Assembly (NCBI GenBank): GCA_003255025.1
Contig: QANY01008839.1
Coordinates: forward strand, 124,001-188,000
Source: Datisca glomerata
Lineage: Eukaryota; Streptophyta; Magnoliopsida; Cucurbitales; Datiscaceae
Reading direction: 5' to 3'
DNA length: 64,000 bases
Both the position numbers and the translations under genes were made by a program. The notes under the pieces were generated by a model, which was given only the letters and a program-made list of their open reading frames with translations, did no database searches and was not told the DNA's origin. Positions 11,668-24,412 of this stretch are shown here, piece by piece; the stretch's first letter is position 1; each line of letters starts with the position of its first letter.

Positions 11668-12452
11668 TGATGTGTTTCAGTTAACGTGTGATCAAATCTT
11701 ATTAGGTTGTTAACTAGAGGATATGACAAGCCAGTATATGATTAAGATTGCTAAATGATTCTATTTGAGACACTTGTTATCTGAGTGCTATGTTAAGCCA
11801 TATCGTGATCAAGTACGTTACTTTATTTTATTTATGTTATATGTCAAGTTCAGTTTATGTTATTTTATGATTGCATTTATGACATGTGAATGCATCTTAT
11901 TATGTGAGTTCGCTTACTGAATATTTTAAAATATTCATTCCCCCACAGTTATTTATGATGCGGGTGGTGATGGCGAGCAGCATGAGTGGGAGACTTCCAT
12001 AACCAATTAGATCAGAGGAACTTTTGTTTTTAGTTTATGATTTGATTTAAAACTTAGGAAAATGATTTCTATTAAACTTGGTTATTTAAGTAGTTTATTT
12101 TACATTATGATTTTCTACGAATTATGATGAGTGAAAGTTTCATGGATTATAGATTTCAAGTTTTGACTTTATATCAGAATTTAATTCAGTTCTTCGAGGT
12201 TTTATTAATTATGCATTTAAGACACTTTATCGCTTCCGCTATTTATTGATTAAGATTCCGATCATGGATAAGTTTAATACTTTCGCTATTTAAGGTCATG
12301 TGTTTTCCATCATGGGTAATTAAGAATTTTCAATTTGGGTATTTTCTCAAAATTAGGGTTTGTTTCGAATTGGAGATTTTAAAATTGTAAAATTACACGT
12401 ATGTTTAACCCTCGGGGATCGGGGCGTTACTGTTTGGTATCAGAGCAACAAC

Positions 12453-13131
12453 AATCATGCACCTACGAGAAACAACAATCATGCACCGTTTGATCCTTCT
12501 GCGAACCCTCCCGCAACCATGATCGAAATGTTTCAAGAATTTTTGGAGTTGTTGAGGCTGACAGCGATGACTCGCCCAACTCAATTACAACAATTGCAAT
12601 AGATGACAACGGTCAACGTGCAGCTGATCCACACCTTTTGGAGGCTGAACCTGCCCGAATTTGATGGCCTTTCATCTGATCCATTGTTAGTTGACAATTG
12701 GATTGCAAAATTGGAGCAGATCTCCCAGTTTAATTTGATGGCCTTTCATCTGAGATTCAAAAGGTTGTTTGTGCAACTTTTATGCTGACGCGGGAAGCTC
12801 GAAAATGGTGAGAGCTCACACAAAGAGCTCATGATGTTATGCATAATCCGGTGACTTGGGATCGGTTTAAGGAGCTATTTTTTGAGAAGTATTTTCCGAT
12901 CACCGTCAGAGCGAGCAATGAGGCTGAATTTCTTAGGCTGGTGTAAGGTAAGAGGACTGTTGCTGATTATAAGAGGAAGTTCGGGGAATTATCTCGCTAC
13001 GCCACGCATTACATTGATGGCGAGATCAAGAAGGCTCACACGTTCAGAAGGGGACTTCGTCTAGAGATAAAGGGTTCTGCGTCACTCCACAAGCATACCG
13101 ATTACGCAGCGGTGGTTGAAGCAGCGTTGTT
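12453..13131 (+). pseudogene. gag: gag 5' fragment, unit 3, longest
   Basis: It has the same PBS-gag deletion as unit 2. It continues further into gag, through the EYFPITVRASN-like and HKHTDYAAVVEAAL-like segments, before stopping at about 13131. It contains stops (near 12603 and 12945) and an inserted repeat of the DGLSS-coding stretch near 12733. At 13131 it abuts LTR middle sequence. It is not functional. Confidence 0.75.
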
Positions 13132-13521
13132 GACTAGACTCGATATATTGTTTTCCGACCTCGCTTAGACCCCTTCGCACCGTTTTAATTATTCTCTTTT
13201 ATTTTATGATATTAAAAATATGTTTATATTATTTTATTTCAAAACAATTTAGTGATTATATTTTTTTGGATTTCAAGTCATTAATTATTTAATTCATTCT
13301 TCCGCTTCAGGTAAGTGGGCTTACATGATGGTGTGACTCCCGTTGTTATAAATGTATATGTTTTGTGTATGTGAATTTACATTGTTAAACTAAACCATTT
13401 ATAATTAAAATTATTTTACCAAAATTACAAATAATCACTTTTTAAAATCAAATTTAAATTCACTTTATCTTTTAAATCAATTTTACAAAAATGCCCATTT
13501 ACGAAGTGTCGAGATATTACA
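13132..13521. repeat. Two opposed LTR fragments
   Basis: 13132-13382 is + strand LTR middle sequence, matching about 1115-1380. From 13383 the sequence is the other strand of the LTR start, ending at 13521 with the complement of TGTAATATC. This closes the retrotransposon cluster. The junction resembles the 6285 junction: the same family again switches strand abruptly. Confidence 0.7.
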
Positions 13522-14300
13522 TAAGTATTTCTCGTTATCTACATAAATTTATAATAAAAGTTAACATATACTAAATATAGCAATCAAAATTATTATCCAT
13601 CACATCATAGATTATTATGCACAATAAAATCTGACAATCATATTTTGCAAGCTTGAATTGTCAGCAGTTGAAATGCGATGGTCATTCTAGATTACACGAG
13701 ATTACACATCAACCTCATCATTAAAAATATTATTTTTTTCTTTATTAATCTACATTTTAGTCGTAATGTGGAACTAGTTACATTGTCATTGTCATAATAT
13801 TGATAAGCATCATGATAGAACATAACATTTTTCTTAATTTTAAACCATGTTTTTTATTATCAAAATATAACTCTTTTTCATCTTAATCTTTGAACTTATT
13901 TTCGTCAACATAATCCTTATTTCAATATGATCTTTGAATTTTGTTTTTGATCGATTAGCCCCTTAAACTTTGATCATGTTTTTAGTTTAGGACGAAGTTC
14001 AAACACAAAAAATATGAGAATAATTTTAATAACTGATCAAATTTTAAGTAATTAAGTGATATGATAATTATTTATAAATTAATATTTAATAACTTATTAA
14101 AATAATTTAATAAATTAACCTATAAATATTTGACATGTCACTTACCTTACTCAACAAATAATCTAAGCTCCAATTCAACACTTAAATTAGAGTTAATAAA
14201 TTAATAAAATAATTTTTAGGAAAAAAAGTTGAAATCCGAACGAAGCCGTCCTGAAGCTCCTATTTCTAAGCCACTTTCTCACTCCTTTCACTCCTAACCC
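13522..14300. other. AT-rich spacer, upstream region of the membrane-protein gene
   Basis: I see no open frame with family resemblance and no clear repeat here. It is the likely promoter region of the gene at 14355, but no TATA box could be singled out with confidence. Confidence 0.4.
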
Positions 14301-14354
14301 AAACAAAAGATAAAACCCAAATACCCATAACCACACCCACCGGAGAAAACTAAA

Positions 14355-14717
14355 ATGATTGAAGAAAGGCAAGGCGGCGGTGCACCCCACGGCGTACTAC
14401 TAGCGGTGGTGGTAGCCATAGTAATATTGGTCCCATTCATTCTCGGCGACAACGGTGAGGCCATTACCGAGGCCATTACTGAGCTTCTAAGCCCCTTTGG
14501 CTTACTCCTCCTTCCCATCATTCTCCTTCTCACTATACAATTCCTCTCCTCCGATCGTGGCTCTTTCGTCTCCTCCATTTTCTCCACCGGCGAACCCGAT
14601 TCTATCCACCGTGTCAGTGGCTCCCCTTTTGGCGTTGCTCTGCTCCTTATCCTCATCTTGTTTCTACTCTACAATCGGATTTCGATCTTCGGCGGCGATG
14701 ATGATTCCGGTGATTAA
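14355..14717 (+). CDS. Small conserved plant membrane protein, 120 aa, function unknown
   Basis: This single-exon gene reads from ATG 14355 to TAA 14715-14717. The protein has a short hydrophilic N-terminus (MIEERQGGGAPHG), a first hydrophobic segment at about residues 13-30, a second at about 44-62, a polar middle (SSDRGSFVSSIFSTGEPDS) and a third hydrophobic segment at about 90-107, then an acidic GGDDDSGD tail. Three membrane spans are likely. The composition and the well-formed, non-repetitive sequence mark it as a real gene, and I recall similar uncharacterised short membrane proteins across land plants. I do not know its function. It sits about 830 bases from the end of the retrotransposon cluster. 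Confidence 0.8.
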   Translation: MIEERQGGGAPHGVLLAVVVAIVILVPFILGDNGEAITEAITELLSPFGLLLLPIILLLTIQFLSSDRGSFVSSIFSTGEPDSIHRVSGSPFGVALLLILILFLLYNRISIFGGDDDSGD

Positions 14718-16440
14718 ATCGGTCCATTCATAGCGGATCTGATCTGATGATTTGTTGCTTTAGGTATAATTTTCATGGATTCTTCCTTTTCATTTTTTGA
14801 GGTCAACGAAATACTAAGTAGGTACGTATAAGTTTCATGTATGAATATGAGGCTGGAGCATTTTGTAATTTTACGTGTAATATACCCATTACCCAGGTGG
14901 GGGCTGAGTCAGGGCAGTGGGTCAACGGCAATGGTGGAGGGATTTTATTACGTAAGTACCCTTGTTGGCTCTGTCTTCATCAGTTCATTGCTTTACTTGA
15001 ATTGAGCTAAAGTAGAGGGTCTATTTGTCAATTAGAGGAACTGCAGGAGCTCTGCAGAATTAATTTTGACGTGTGAATCGGTGGTTGGTGACCGGAACCA
15101 CTGTCGGCTACCTATCCCTAGTAAAAGGGTTTTTAATTAGCAGTTTTCTGTAGTGTATCTCTCCCCTCTCTTCTATTCTCTCTCTCTAAACTTACGCTTT
15201 GTCAGTATGTATGCAGATGATTTTTTTTTTTTGTGAATTTCTTGGTTTCCTTCTTCTTGCTTGCAAATAATGGCTACTGCTTGTATAAATAACTCTATAG
15301 CTGTTACTTCCAATGCTATTACTGATCCAAGATATGAATCGCATAGGGCAGTTGTTTTTATCTAGGTTGTCTGTTTTGATTTCATCCACTCTTTTTTTAT
15401 AACCGTGGGTTTCGTCTGACTATTCTCATGGGCCTTCGATCGAGAGATCTTTCAGCGACCTTAAGAAATTGACGTTATAGGAATTGAATCTGGGACGTCG
15501 TTTAATTCATACATGTCAGTGCTCACCCTACCACTAGATCTATCCCTTTAGGTTAATTTGAATGACCCAAATGAAAATAAGTAGATAAATTATTTGTAAT
15601 TTTTTCGCATAAATCAAAACGGACGGTAATGATCAAACTTTCTCTTCTCGTGTCTGAAAATACATTCATCAGAGCTAAGATCTGCAGTTCTTTTTTTGTT
15701 GAAACTAAATATGTTATTTTAATTTATTTTATTTTTGTGTCTTATTTTTAGTAGAAGTTAAACATTACAGATCAAGAGCCGAATGAAAGATGTAGACAGT
15801 AGTCACATGTGGAGGAATAATTACTATTTTGTAATAAATTTTACATGACTTGTTTGTCACCTTTTGAGGCAGAGAATCTACAAACCAATCCAATGTTTTT
15901 CTTCTCTTGTCACAACATACAAGTTTAATAGTGGGTAGGTTGAAGTTGAATTGTACCCATAATGAAACTGTTTAAGCTTATCATATAAATGTAAAATAAA
16001 AGTCAACTGGGATCAGTTGGGAGAATCAGTTTTAACGTGGTTGTCTTGCAAATAACACATAAATCACCTAATAACAAAAATATGCTTCATTGCATCAAAT
16101 GTTGTGCCATGAAGAAGATGAAATTTATGTTATGTGATGTAATGGAGTACACTTTTATAAGAAGATGAAATTTGAGTTCGTATAAGAAGATAATAATATA
16201 TGGAGATCAAATCTTTTTTTCTAAAATCAATCGATCTCCTAATGTCAGGGGATTGCTAATGACGGAGAAAATATTAGAAAAAGATTTAAATTCAAAATGT
16301 GTTTTTATCTCCTAAGAAAAAGATGAGATATGCCAAAATGTGTTTTATCTTCAGATTTTAACATATAACCCAACAACCTGTTTGAATTAAATGCATGGGA
16401 TTATAATTTAAATATATGATATTAGGCTCACATAATGAGA
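14718..16440. other. Intergenic region
   Basis: This is the 3' flank of the membrane-protein gene followed by AT-rich sequence. A CT-rich stretch (15160-15190) and a short T run (15220-15231) are present. I see no supported gene or transposon end. Confidence 0.4.
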
Positions 16441-18150
16441 TGTCTTTAAGCATCGGAGGGTGCTCGGAAGTATCAACTCTGACCATTTTCTTGCAGGCAC
16501 TTCATTTGTAGAACTTATTATTGTGCGCACCTATCTGAAACAAGTAGATCAGAGGCACTTGCTCAGAAGTACAGGAAAAACACTACTTTCTTGGAGGTAC
16601 GCTGCTCGGATTACTTACCGTGACACATACCTATTTGGAACAATCAATTTGAAGACACTTGCTCGAAAGTACGAGTACATCACTACTGCTAGGAAGTACG
16701 TGGTAGGGATACAAGAATGCCTACTTGTTGTGAAACTTTCTGTTCAACACTCTTGATACACGTTCACTCTAGAATTAGATCACAGTCAAGTTTGTAGATG
16801 CAAGGGTGTCACGTGAGTGAGGTGCAGGAGTGGTCCAGTCCTAGTTCGTGACCGGAACAACGCCTGAGAACGTCGGGGAGGACGTCAGGAAGTGAATGGG
16901 GGAACACTCTAGACACTCAAGGGCGGTGACAAATGCTTGCTCTCTCTTTCTCTAGAAGTGGAAGTTTCTCACTCTAGAAATGTGAGCTTCTTTCTCTAAA
17001 CTTCCAATCCCCCCAAATGAATGAGGAGTCCTCCTTTTATAAGTGAACAAAAGGAGGAGGGGGACCATTGCAACTAATCCCTTAATTAGTTACAAACCCG
17101 CCAATCAAATCGCGCCACCTAAATTGACTGATCATGCTTAGGTGAGTAAGAGGAGGATCACACACGAGTCAATCAGGTGGCGCCATGTGGGTCTTTGTGT
17201 AATGATCATGATCTAGGGAGAACACGCCTAGCCGGTGAGGCGTAACGACGGTGTTCACCCAACGCCTCCTCTACAAAAGTTCTCTCAAACAAAACCCGTC
17301 CCCAAGGTGGGAGGGTAGTACAGCCTCAATGTATAGAGTGGTCGTACAGAGGAGGTATGTCCCCCGCCTAGTACAACGAAGCATCGCCCCTAATCCTGCC
17401 AGTCCATAGTCTCCTGAACGTTCCCAGGCAACCATACGTTCACCCAATCTTTGTCACTTGACTTGGTGGTTTTTAATGTGATGACTCATGATAGTGTAGT
17501 GGTATGTCTACAAGTTGCATTACAGAGAGTGATCAATGCACCTCCATGGTACACCCATGAGGGTGACATCAATGGTGCTACTATAGAGGTAACACCCCAT
17601 GGTGCTGTCATGGGGACGACCCCCATGGGTACCTTGGTGGCGGCACCTCAAGGGGTGCATCTCAGTAGAAGCACTCAAGGGGTGCACTTCAACGATGACA
17701 CTTCATGGTACGTCCTTGGTGGAGATACTCCCAATACGCCGTAAGAGTTGCACTTTACGGGTAATCAACATTGAAGTCGTCAACCCTCGTGTACAAATTG
17801 ATATTCCAGATTCATGCACCAATAATTGACCAAAAGCTCTCTATCCTTTGTTTATCTCAATCACACTAATGTTTCTCGATCTCTAGGCTATGAAGTTCAC
17901 CGTCCGTGGCTGCAAAGCTATCTATCAGTAGTCGCAAGCTCTCTATCTGTGGATGCCAAGCTCCCGCACCAATGGCTGCGAAGCTCTCTGTCAATGGGCA
18001 CTCTATCCACGACTGTCATCCTTGCACATCCATCACTATCAATATTGCCTGTCCACTCTCCGAAAATTCTGTGAGTGTTGTGTGGGGCTGCTAATCGCCG
18101 AATATTTGGGGATGGGAGATTGTTATCGTAGGAAGGCTATTTTTTAATTT
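16440..18150. repeat. Unclassified repeat-like region, richer in GC than its flanks
   Basis: At 16447-16700 degenerate copies of a TGCTCGGAAGTAC-like motif recur every 40-100 bases. At 16790-17440 a GC-richer stretch contains a TTTTATAAGTG TATA-like site (17035) and reads like an LTR promoter region, but I could not find matching ends. At 17560-17740 GGTGC/ACCCCATGG-type motifs recur. At 17905-18000 four imperfect copies of an AAGCTCTCTATC-like unit of 22-25 bases occur. Open frames here (for example 16460-16756 and 17451-17744) look like by-products of these repeats. This may be a decayed retrotransposon. Confidence 0.35.
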
Positions 18151-18673
18151 ATTTTACAAAAGGCTATTTTGATGAGTTTGAAAAGATTGAGCCATTAGTC
18201 ATTTTTGCATTCCTAAGATGACTATTCTTGCTCATGCTCTAAAAACAAAAGGCACAAGAAAAATATTGGCGGCCCAGTGTTGTAGAACAGTAATTAAATG
18301 AGCTTAGATCGCACCCTATCAGGGTCTGATTTACCTAGATGGTTTGTCCCATTACTTACAATTCATAGTCATTTATTAAAATTCTGAATTTCAGGTTAAA
18401 TTCAATTTGCACTTATAAACATTAGAGTTGATGTTGATCATTTATATCATTAAAATTCATAACGAGATGATTTAATTATCTAATGTTTCTTTAAGTATTC
18501 GTGTTTTAACTGACAGAATGAACCAATTTATAAACAATTTTTCATATATATGTAGGAAGTTAGATAACTAAAATTAAATCATTTTAAAAAATAGAGGCTT
18601 AAATTATAAAACCTCTCAAATTTAGGAACATAGTTGAGTTTGACACCAAGGGCAGTATGTTTGCAGTTATCTG

Positions 18674-20165
18674 CGTGGTAAAGTACGTGCTAAATTTATT
18701 TTCTAACACTTTCTCAAATTTGTTTCAAGTATTTTTATTTAACATGGTAAAGTTATTTAACCTGGTTAACAAAACGATACCACATTAATTTTACCTACCA
18801 CTTTCTCCTAAAAATCCACTTTAACACATAATTTTCTCAACTCACTTTTTCATCTTATCAACACATCTAAACATTTTTTTAAATATCTTTTATTTTCTCA
18901 AATCCTCATAACACATTATTATTTGTTTACATTTTTTCCTACTTGATTTGGATATTTAATTTTTTTCAAGACCAAAACTTTATCTAAGGGTTACAAAAAA
19001 AATCTCGCTCCATGAATTCTGATTGATCATGTTCAGGTTCCGATAGGACCAAACCCATCCCCATCTTGAATTTGAGATTTTCTTTCTCGTCTCGAATCCG
19101 TTCAGGTCATGATTGGGACTTGATTTTCTTAAAATGCTGGGATTTTCGTCTCTTCCGATCCTGTCCTGAAACGTCCATCCCGCAAACCCATCCTAGGGCC
19201 CGCCCCAAGAGATTAAAATATGTACGTTAATTAGAATAAATGATATGAAATATTATGTTTGAAAAGTTTAAGTATTCATAAACTTTTATATATGTACAAT
19301 ATAAGGTTTAAATGATTAAAATAAACGTTTATAATCTTAAATATTTCTCCAAATTAATAGTTAACTAAGAAGAAGCTCTATTATTTGAGTGTTTCCTTGT
19401 CAAATACGAAAATTAATTAGGTGATATGGATAAAACAATCTATATGCATTTTCTTTTTGTACAACCTGCCATTTAGTTCTTCTGTACTTTTGTTTCAAAA
19501 AATATAGGAAAAAAAATCACATATTTGACTACTATAGTTTATATCAGTTGTAATATAATTATAATAGTAAAAAAAAAGCTATATTTCATCATTGACATTA
19601 ACACATTTTGTCATTGTGGTCGTTATGTCGGTCATCGTTAATATTTGTAATATGTTTGTTGGCATGACATATTATTTATATACGTGCAATAACAGTAAAC
19701 ATGTTAAAAATATTAATGTTATCTAACAGAATGGGCACATGAAAATAATGTCTAAACGTTGATGATTAAATTGAGATTTTTTGAATTACAATGATCACAT
19801 TGAAAGTTGTTATAAAATATAGTTGTTTAATATATATTTTTCTTAGAAAAATATTTGTACATTGTAAGTAAAAATTTTTTTTTTTTGGTGTAGTAAAAGA
19901 AAATAGTGAATTTGATTTTATTGGTAGCGTTAACAAAATGATTATTTTGTTAGCATATAGTTAAAAAACTTTAAATAGTTAACATGTAAACTCTACAATA
20001 ATTTAATTATTCTTATATTTTTATACAATTTTTTCAACAACTTTACCCACTGTAATATATACCTAAAAAATTAATTTTATTATTTTTATTAATTTTTTAA
20101 CTTAATAATATATTATCTTAATTTTTTTTATAAAACTTTATCGTTTAACTTAGTAGTCAAATTAA
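18674..20165 (+). repeat. Dispersed repeat, copy 1 (about 1.5 kb)
   Basis: The same order of recognisable segments occurs again at about 44492-46090 in the same orientation: a TTTAACATGGTAAAGTTATTTAAC-like start, ACCACTTTCTCC-like, TATCTTTTATTTTCTCAAAT, a CCTGAAACGTCCATC block and a long AT-rich tail. The right end (TTTATCGTTTAAC) is partly complementary to the left, which hints at a terminal inverted repeat and a DNA-transposon origin. No coding capacity is seen. Confidence 0.55.
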
Positions 20166-20258
20166 TTTTTTCACGACTCTTATTTAATGTAACTCCCAAA
20201 CTGAAACTCCGTTTTTTACAGTTCCGTATCGTAGTTCTAGTTAAACCAAACCCTCGGC

Positions 20259-20266
20259 TATAAATA
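20259..20266 (+). promoter_or_regulatory. TATA box of the first TCTP gene
   Basis: TATAAATA lies 122 bases before the ATG, directly after AAACCCTCGGC. AAACCCT is the core of the telo-box found in promoters of plant translation-related genes. The second TCTP promoter has the same AAACCCTCGGCTATAA block at 24270-24283. A CT-rich leader follows (20296-20340). Confidence 0.7.
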
Positions 20267-20387
20267 ATAGCTGTCGACGCTCTGCCCAAACCCTCTCGCT
20301 CCATCGTGACTGCGTTGCTCTCTCGCTCTCTCTCCTCCGTCCACTTAAGTCCTTGTTGGGGCGATCCAGTGGAGATTCTCTGCAAAC

Positions 20388-22208
20388 ATGTTGGTTTATC
20401 AGGACGTCCTCACTGGTATGATTCCAATTCTCAATCTTTTGTTCTCAATTACACTAGAGCACATCTCTATCTTAGTTAGCTTAGTTATTTTGTTTTTTGA
20501 TTGCTTTGTTCTTATGAAGATAGGGTTTCGCTGATGAAGTTTTTGTTGCGTGTAAGATATTTATTTGGATCTGCTGTTTGCATGTGTTTTAATACAAGAA
20601 GTATGGATATTACGCTAGATTTTGGAATTTGGATCGTAATTAAGTCTGTGTTTGAGATGTGGTTTATTATTCTGACATCTGATACGTATTGATTCTCTTG
20701 GATTAGATTTATGATTAAATGATTTACGCTTCGGTGGTATTTAATTTTAACATCTGCTGCATATTTTATTTGGCTTTTTATGTGTTATTTATTTTTAACC
20801 TTTTCATTCGTACATCTCGAACTTAATACACAGAGTTCTTTCATCGTTTTTTAATTGTTCCACCTCTTCTTTATGACTGACTTTGACTTAATTGTTTAAT
20901 TTTATTATTGGAAAGATTATGTGGCGACTCTCTTGAGCATCTGTTGCAATTATCTTTGCTTATGGTTAATATAGCTTCATGCTTTAAATCTATTTCAGGA
21001 GAGCAGTTTCGGTTGTTCCATATTTGTCATGGATATATATTTACTTGTCTGTTGCTTTGGTATTAGACTGTTCAATGTTGCTGATAAGGTACTGACCCAC
21101 TTCAGTGTTTATACATCAGGTGACGAGCTACTCTCCGACTCGTTTCCATACAAGGAAATTGAGAATGGAATGTTGTGGGAAGTTGAGGGAAAGGTAAGCG
21201 AATTATTGTTTTCCTTTTGTTTTATGTAATTGATGCAAGATTTTCCAATTTATACTTGATTTTGAATTTTAATTTGAGTTCATACTTGCTAGTCTTTGCT
21301 GGAATTTATTATTTACATGTACAAAAGTCAAGGACTTATGTGCGTATTTTGGATAGCAAACTTTCTGTGTTTTGCCTTTAAACTAATTGCTACTTTGTAC
21401 TATTGGATAAACTCGATAATATAGTGTACTAATTCTTGGACAAGAATTTGAGTACTAATATTTTTTGTTAACACTCCAGTGGGTTGTTCAAGGAGCAGTT
21501 GATGTAGACATTGGTGCAAACCCTTCTGCTGAAGGTGGAGATGATGATGAGGGTGTCGATGACCAAGCTGTTAAGGTGGTTGACATTGTTGATACTTTCC
21601 GGCTTCAGGTATGTCCACTAAAAAGGATATAAAAAATTTTCCAGGTGTTTTTGCTCCTGCTATTCAGCTAATGTACATAGTTCAGCTGCGTACAACTTTT
21701 AAAGATGAATTCAAAAGTTCATGATGTTCAGAATAGTTGCGTTAATCTAAAGTCCTTTGCTTTAGTCCTTCGTTTTAGTCGAATCGTCGTTATCATTTCT
21801 TAGAAGAACTATCGTCTCTCCTTCTCAGGAGCAACCTGCTTTTGACAAGAAGCAGTTTGTAACTTACATAAAGAGGTATATCAAACTTCTGTCAGCCAAG
21901 CTGGACGGGGAGATGAAGGAGAATTTCATGAAACACATTGAGGGAGCAACCAAGTTCCTGCTCCCGAAGCTCAAAGACTTCCAATTGTAAGTGCCTTACA
22001 CTTAGTAGTTCTCTCTTGTTACCATTCTAATACCTGTGCTCCACCGTTCTGGTCCACTTCTAGTCTGCTGATTTAGAAGTTCTTTTGCAGCTTTGTTGGG
22101 GAGAGCATGCATGATGATGGCAGTCTAGTGTTTGCTTACTACAAGGAAGGAGCTACCGACCCAACATTTCTGTACTTCGCATATGGTCTGAAGGAAATCA
22201 AGTGCTAA
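20388..22208 (+). CDS. TCTP: Translationally controlled tumor protein homolog, copy 1
   Basis: There are five exons: 20388-20415, 21120-21193, 21480-21608, 21829-21986 and 22091-22208. They join with GT-AG introns into 507 nt, giving 168 residues, the usual plant TCTP length. The protein starts [10 protein letters not shown]. Around residues 48-58 it contains [11 protein letters not shown], which fits the first TCTP signature, and the second signature region ([18 protein letters not shown]) spans exons 4 and 5. TCTP is a small cytosolic protein tied to growth, TOR signalling, cell-cycle progression and auxin response in plants. It usually accumulates highly in dividing cells. The short first exon and long first intron (704 nt) suggest intron-aided expression, which is inference. 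A near-identical copy follows 4 kb downstream. Confidence 0.95.
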
Positions 22209-24240
22209 AACATCAGTGTTGGTTTAGCTTCGGAGAATGAATTGGCTCCTGTAATCCTAGATTTTACTGTCCCATGGTTTCTTTTAGATTATTCTGAACT
22301 GGGTGGCTTGTTTTTGTTTGGTTTGGAGAGTATTTTCTGAGTTTCGCACGTTATTATTGGTATTCTTATTTTTGACGGAATGGAAAATTATCTAAATTTT
22401 ACATTTTAATGTATTTTAAAAGTTAAAATACATTGTTCTATGGGGTGTAAACGTAATCCCCCCNCCCCCCCCCCCCCCCCCAAACCGAAAAAAACAAATA
22501 GAAGAGACGTTCGATGAACTACATGGTGCAACATGTTGTTAGGCTGCTTTTTTGGTTTATGTGCGTAAAATCTGAACTTATCTGTATTCATATTAATTTA
22601 CTGTAGAATTATCTTGTATTGTGATGGCTTGTGATGTCTCTCAAGAGTAAAGTTTGAATGCGAGTTTTATGGTTCAACTTATATACTATAATAGTGTGGA
22701 TGTGGGGAAAAATATTTTGAGACAAGATTCTTCCTACTCCATGCAACTCTTAAATTGTCTTTGATAAATGTTATATTATTCTTAAATGTTAATATTATTT
22801 TATTAAAGATTAAAGTGTTAAAGTAAATGATTCATGGTAATTTTAGTCTTTAGGTCAAATTGTCTAAGTTATTTTTGGGATTCCTAATTACTCTCAAACC
22901 TAATAATTAATTATCGGAAACTAATTTTTGATAAAACCTTTACAATTACTCCATAGTTTATATTTAGTTTTAAATTGTATAACCTAATTACTATTATAAC
23001 TGTCAATATATTTTTAGATTTTATTTATTAATTCAATATCTAATTTACATTTTATTCTTACATTTATTTTTATTAGTTATCGATCATTTTGATTTTGTTC
23101 TAAGAAAAAATGATTTTCAACATGTTCTTTCACGTATTACATCATCTATTCTTACTCAATTAATACATCTATTTAATCACACTATAGTTGGTAAAATGAA
23201 AAAACCAGCATTTACATTAATAGAAATGGTGGTTAAGAAATAAAAGTATTTTATTGTACGTACAAATAATATTTTTCGTAATTAGTTAACTAAATTAATT
23301 CATGGTTATTTATACAAAAAGCTCAAAATCATTCTCAAATTATTTGACAATTATTAAACTACATTGAGAAAGAAACATGTTAAAACACACATGTATGTAT
23401 ATGTATTTAAAACTTTAAAGTTTAACAAATATATTTAGCTACGATAAACATATCTCATCTTTAAAAGAAAATTGGTAGATCCAATGACTACATCTTAGTA
23501 ATATGGGTAAAATTACCAGTATGTTGTGCGTAATTTATTATGTAATTGAAACTCTATTATAGTACACACGTTTGATAAAATTCATTTACTATAAAAGATT
23601 AATTGAAACTAATAAATTTGATTTATTTTCTCTTACATGAAAAATATTTAATAATTAAATTTCTCTTAAATTGAACCGTGCATCGTATGTTGTTGTGTTT
23701 GACTAGTCTACTTAAAAGGTAGGGATAATGATAGTATTTTCTTTCTATAAATTGTGCTCCTAAAATAAAATAAAATAAAGATGAAAATTTAAGTTGTTTT
23801 TTATGAAAAATTCTCACATGTTATTTTAGATCCTGAGCATATGCGGATTCATCTGTCCAACTTGCCACATATTCGTTATTTAGTCAGATTAAATTGCAAA
23901 AATACTCCTGCATGGTTGAATTATTTTGGAATTACATATTTTACATAAATTGTTTGATCAATTAAGCATTTGTATTCTAAAAACTCAATCAATTTTTTTA
24001 GGTTATGTTTTGAAAATAAAATAGAAAATTATTGAAAATTTTAATGATATAATAATATGGAGAAAAATAAAAACAAGAATCGAATTTATGATTTTCTAAT
24101 TTATTTTTAGATTTCCTCGTAGTCATTCCTTATTTTTTCAAAAATTTTATTTTCAAAAATTTTATTTTCAAATTCCAAAAAACAAAAGGAAATATTTTTC
24201 AAAAATTCGGAATATGATTTGATTTATCAGGACTTCTATA
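22209..24240. other. Spacer between the tandem TCTP genes
   Basis: It is AT-rich. A poly-C run at about 22458-22481 includes one undetermined base at 22464, probably a sequencing limit. No open frame looks real. The putative frames at 22406-22591 and 23623-23817 have no recognisable content. Confidence 0.5.
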
Positions 24241-24279
24241 CTGAAACCTTCCCCCTTTCTTCTCGGCCAAACCCTCGGC

Positions 24280-24287
24280 TATAAGTA
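24280..24287 (+). promoter_or_regulatory. TATA box of the second TCTP gene
   Basis: TATAAGTA lies 126 bases before the ATG at 24413, within the same AAACCCTCGGCTATAA.TA.AGCTGT block as copy 1 and followed by a CT-rich leader. The shared core promoter shows that the duplication included regulatory DNA. Confidence 0.65.
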
Positions 24288-24412
24288 TAGCTGTCCTTTA
24301 CCATCTCAAAACCTCTGTATTTCCTCCCTCCTGATTGCGTTACTCTCTCTCTTTCTCTCTCCGCCGTCCTTAATTCCTTGTTGGAGCGATCCGGGAGAGG
24401 AATTTCGCAACC

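Larger units (their letters stand above)
8497..13131 (+). mobile_element. Head-to-tail composite of LTR 3' ends and PBS-gag fragments
   Basis: An LTR 3' part (about 8501-10088) leads into a PBS (10092-10103), a leader and a gag start (10330-10608). The sequence then drops back into the LTR 3' part (10609-11365), PBS (11370-11381) and gag 5' region (to about 11667), then again LTR (11667-12430), PBS (12435-12446) and gag (to about 13131). The last two units have PBS sites exactly 1065 bases apart and share a deletion joining the PBS to a gag-internal CAACAATCATGCAC. They therefore arose by duplication of one deleted unit. No polymerase domain is present. Confidence 0.8.

Noticed and set aside
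17451..17744. 97-codon frame as a gene
   Set aside because: It is made of degenerate GGTGC/CCATGG repeats and has no recognisable domain, signal or intron structure.
22441..22500. Possible G-quadruplex or regulatory element in the poly-C run
   Set aside because: It is a simple homopolymer with one undetermined base. Its true length is uncertain, so nothing should be built on it.
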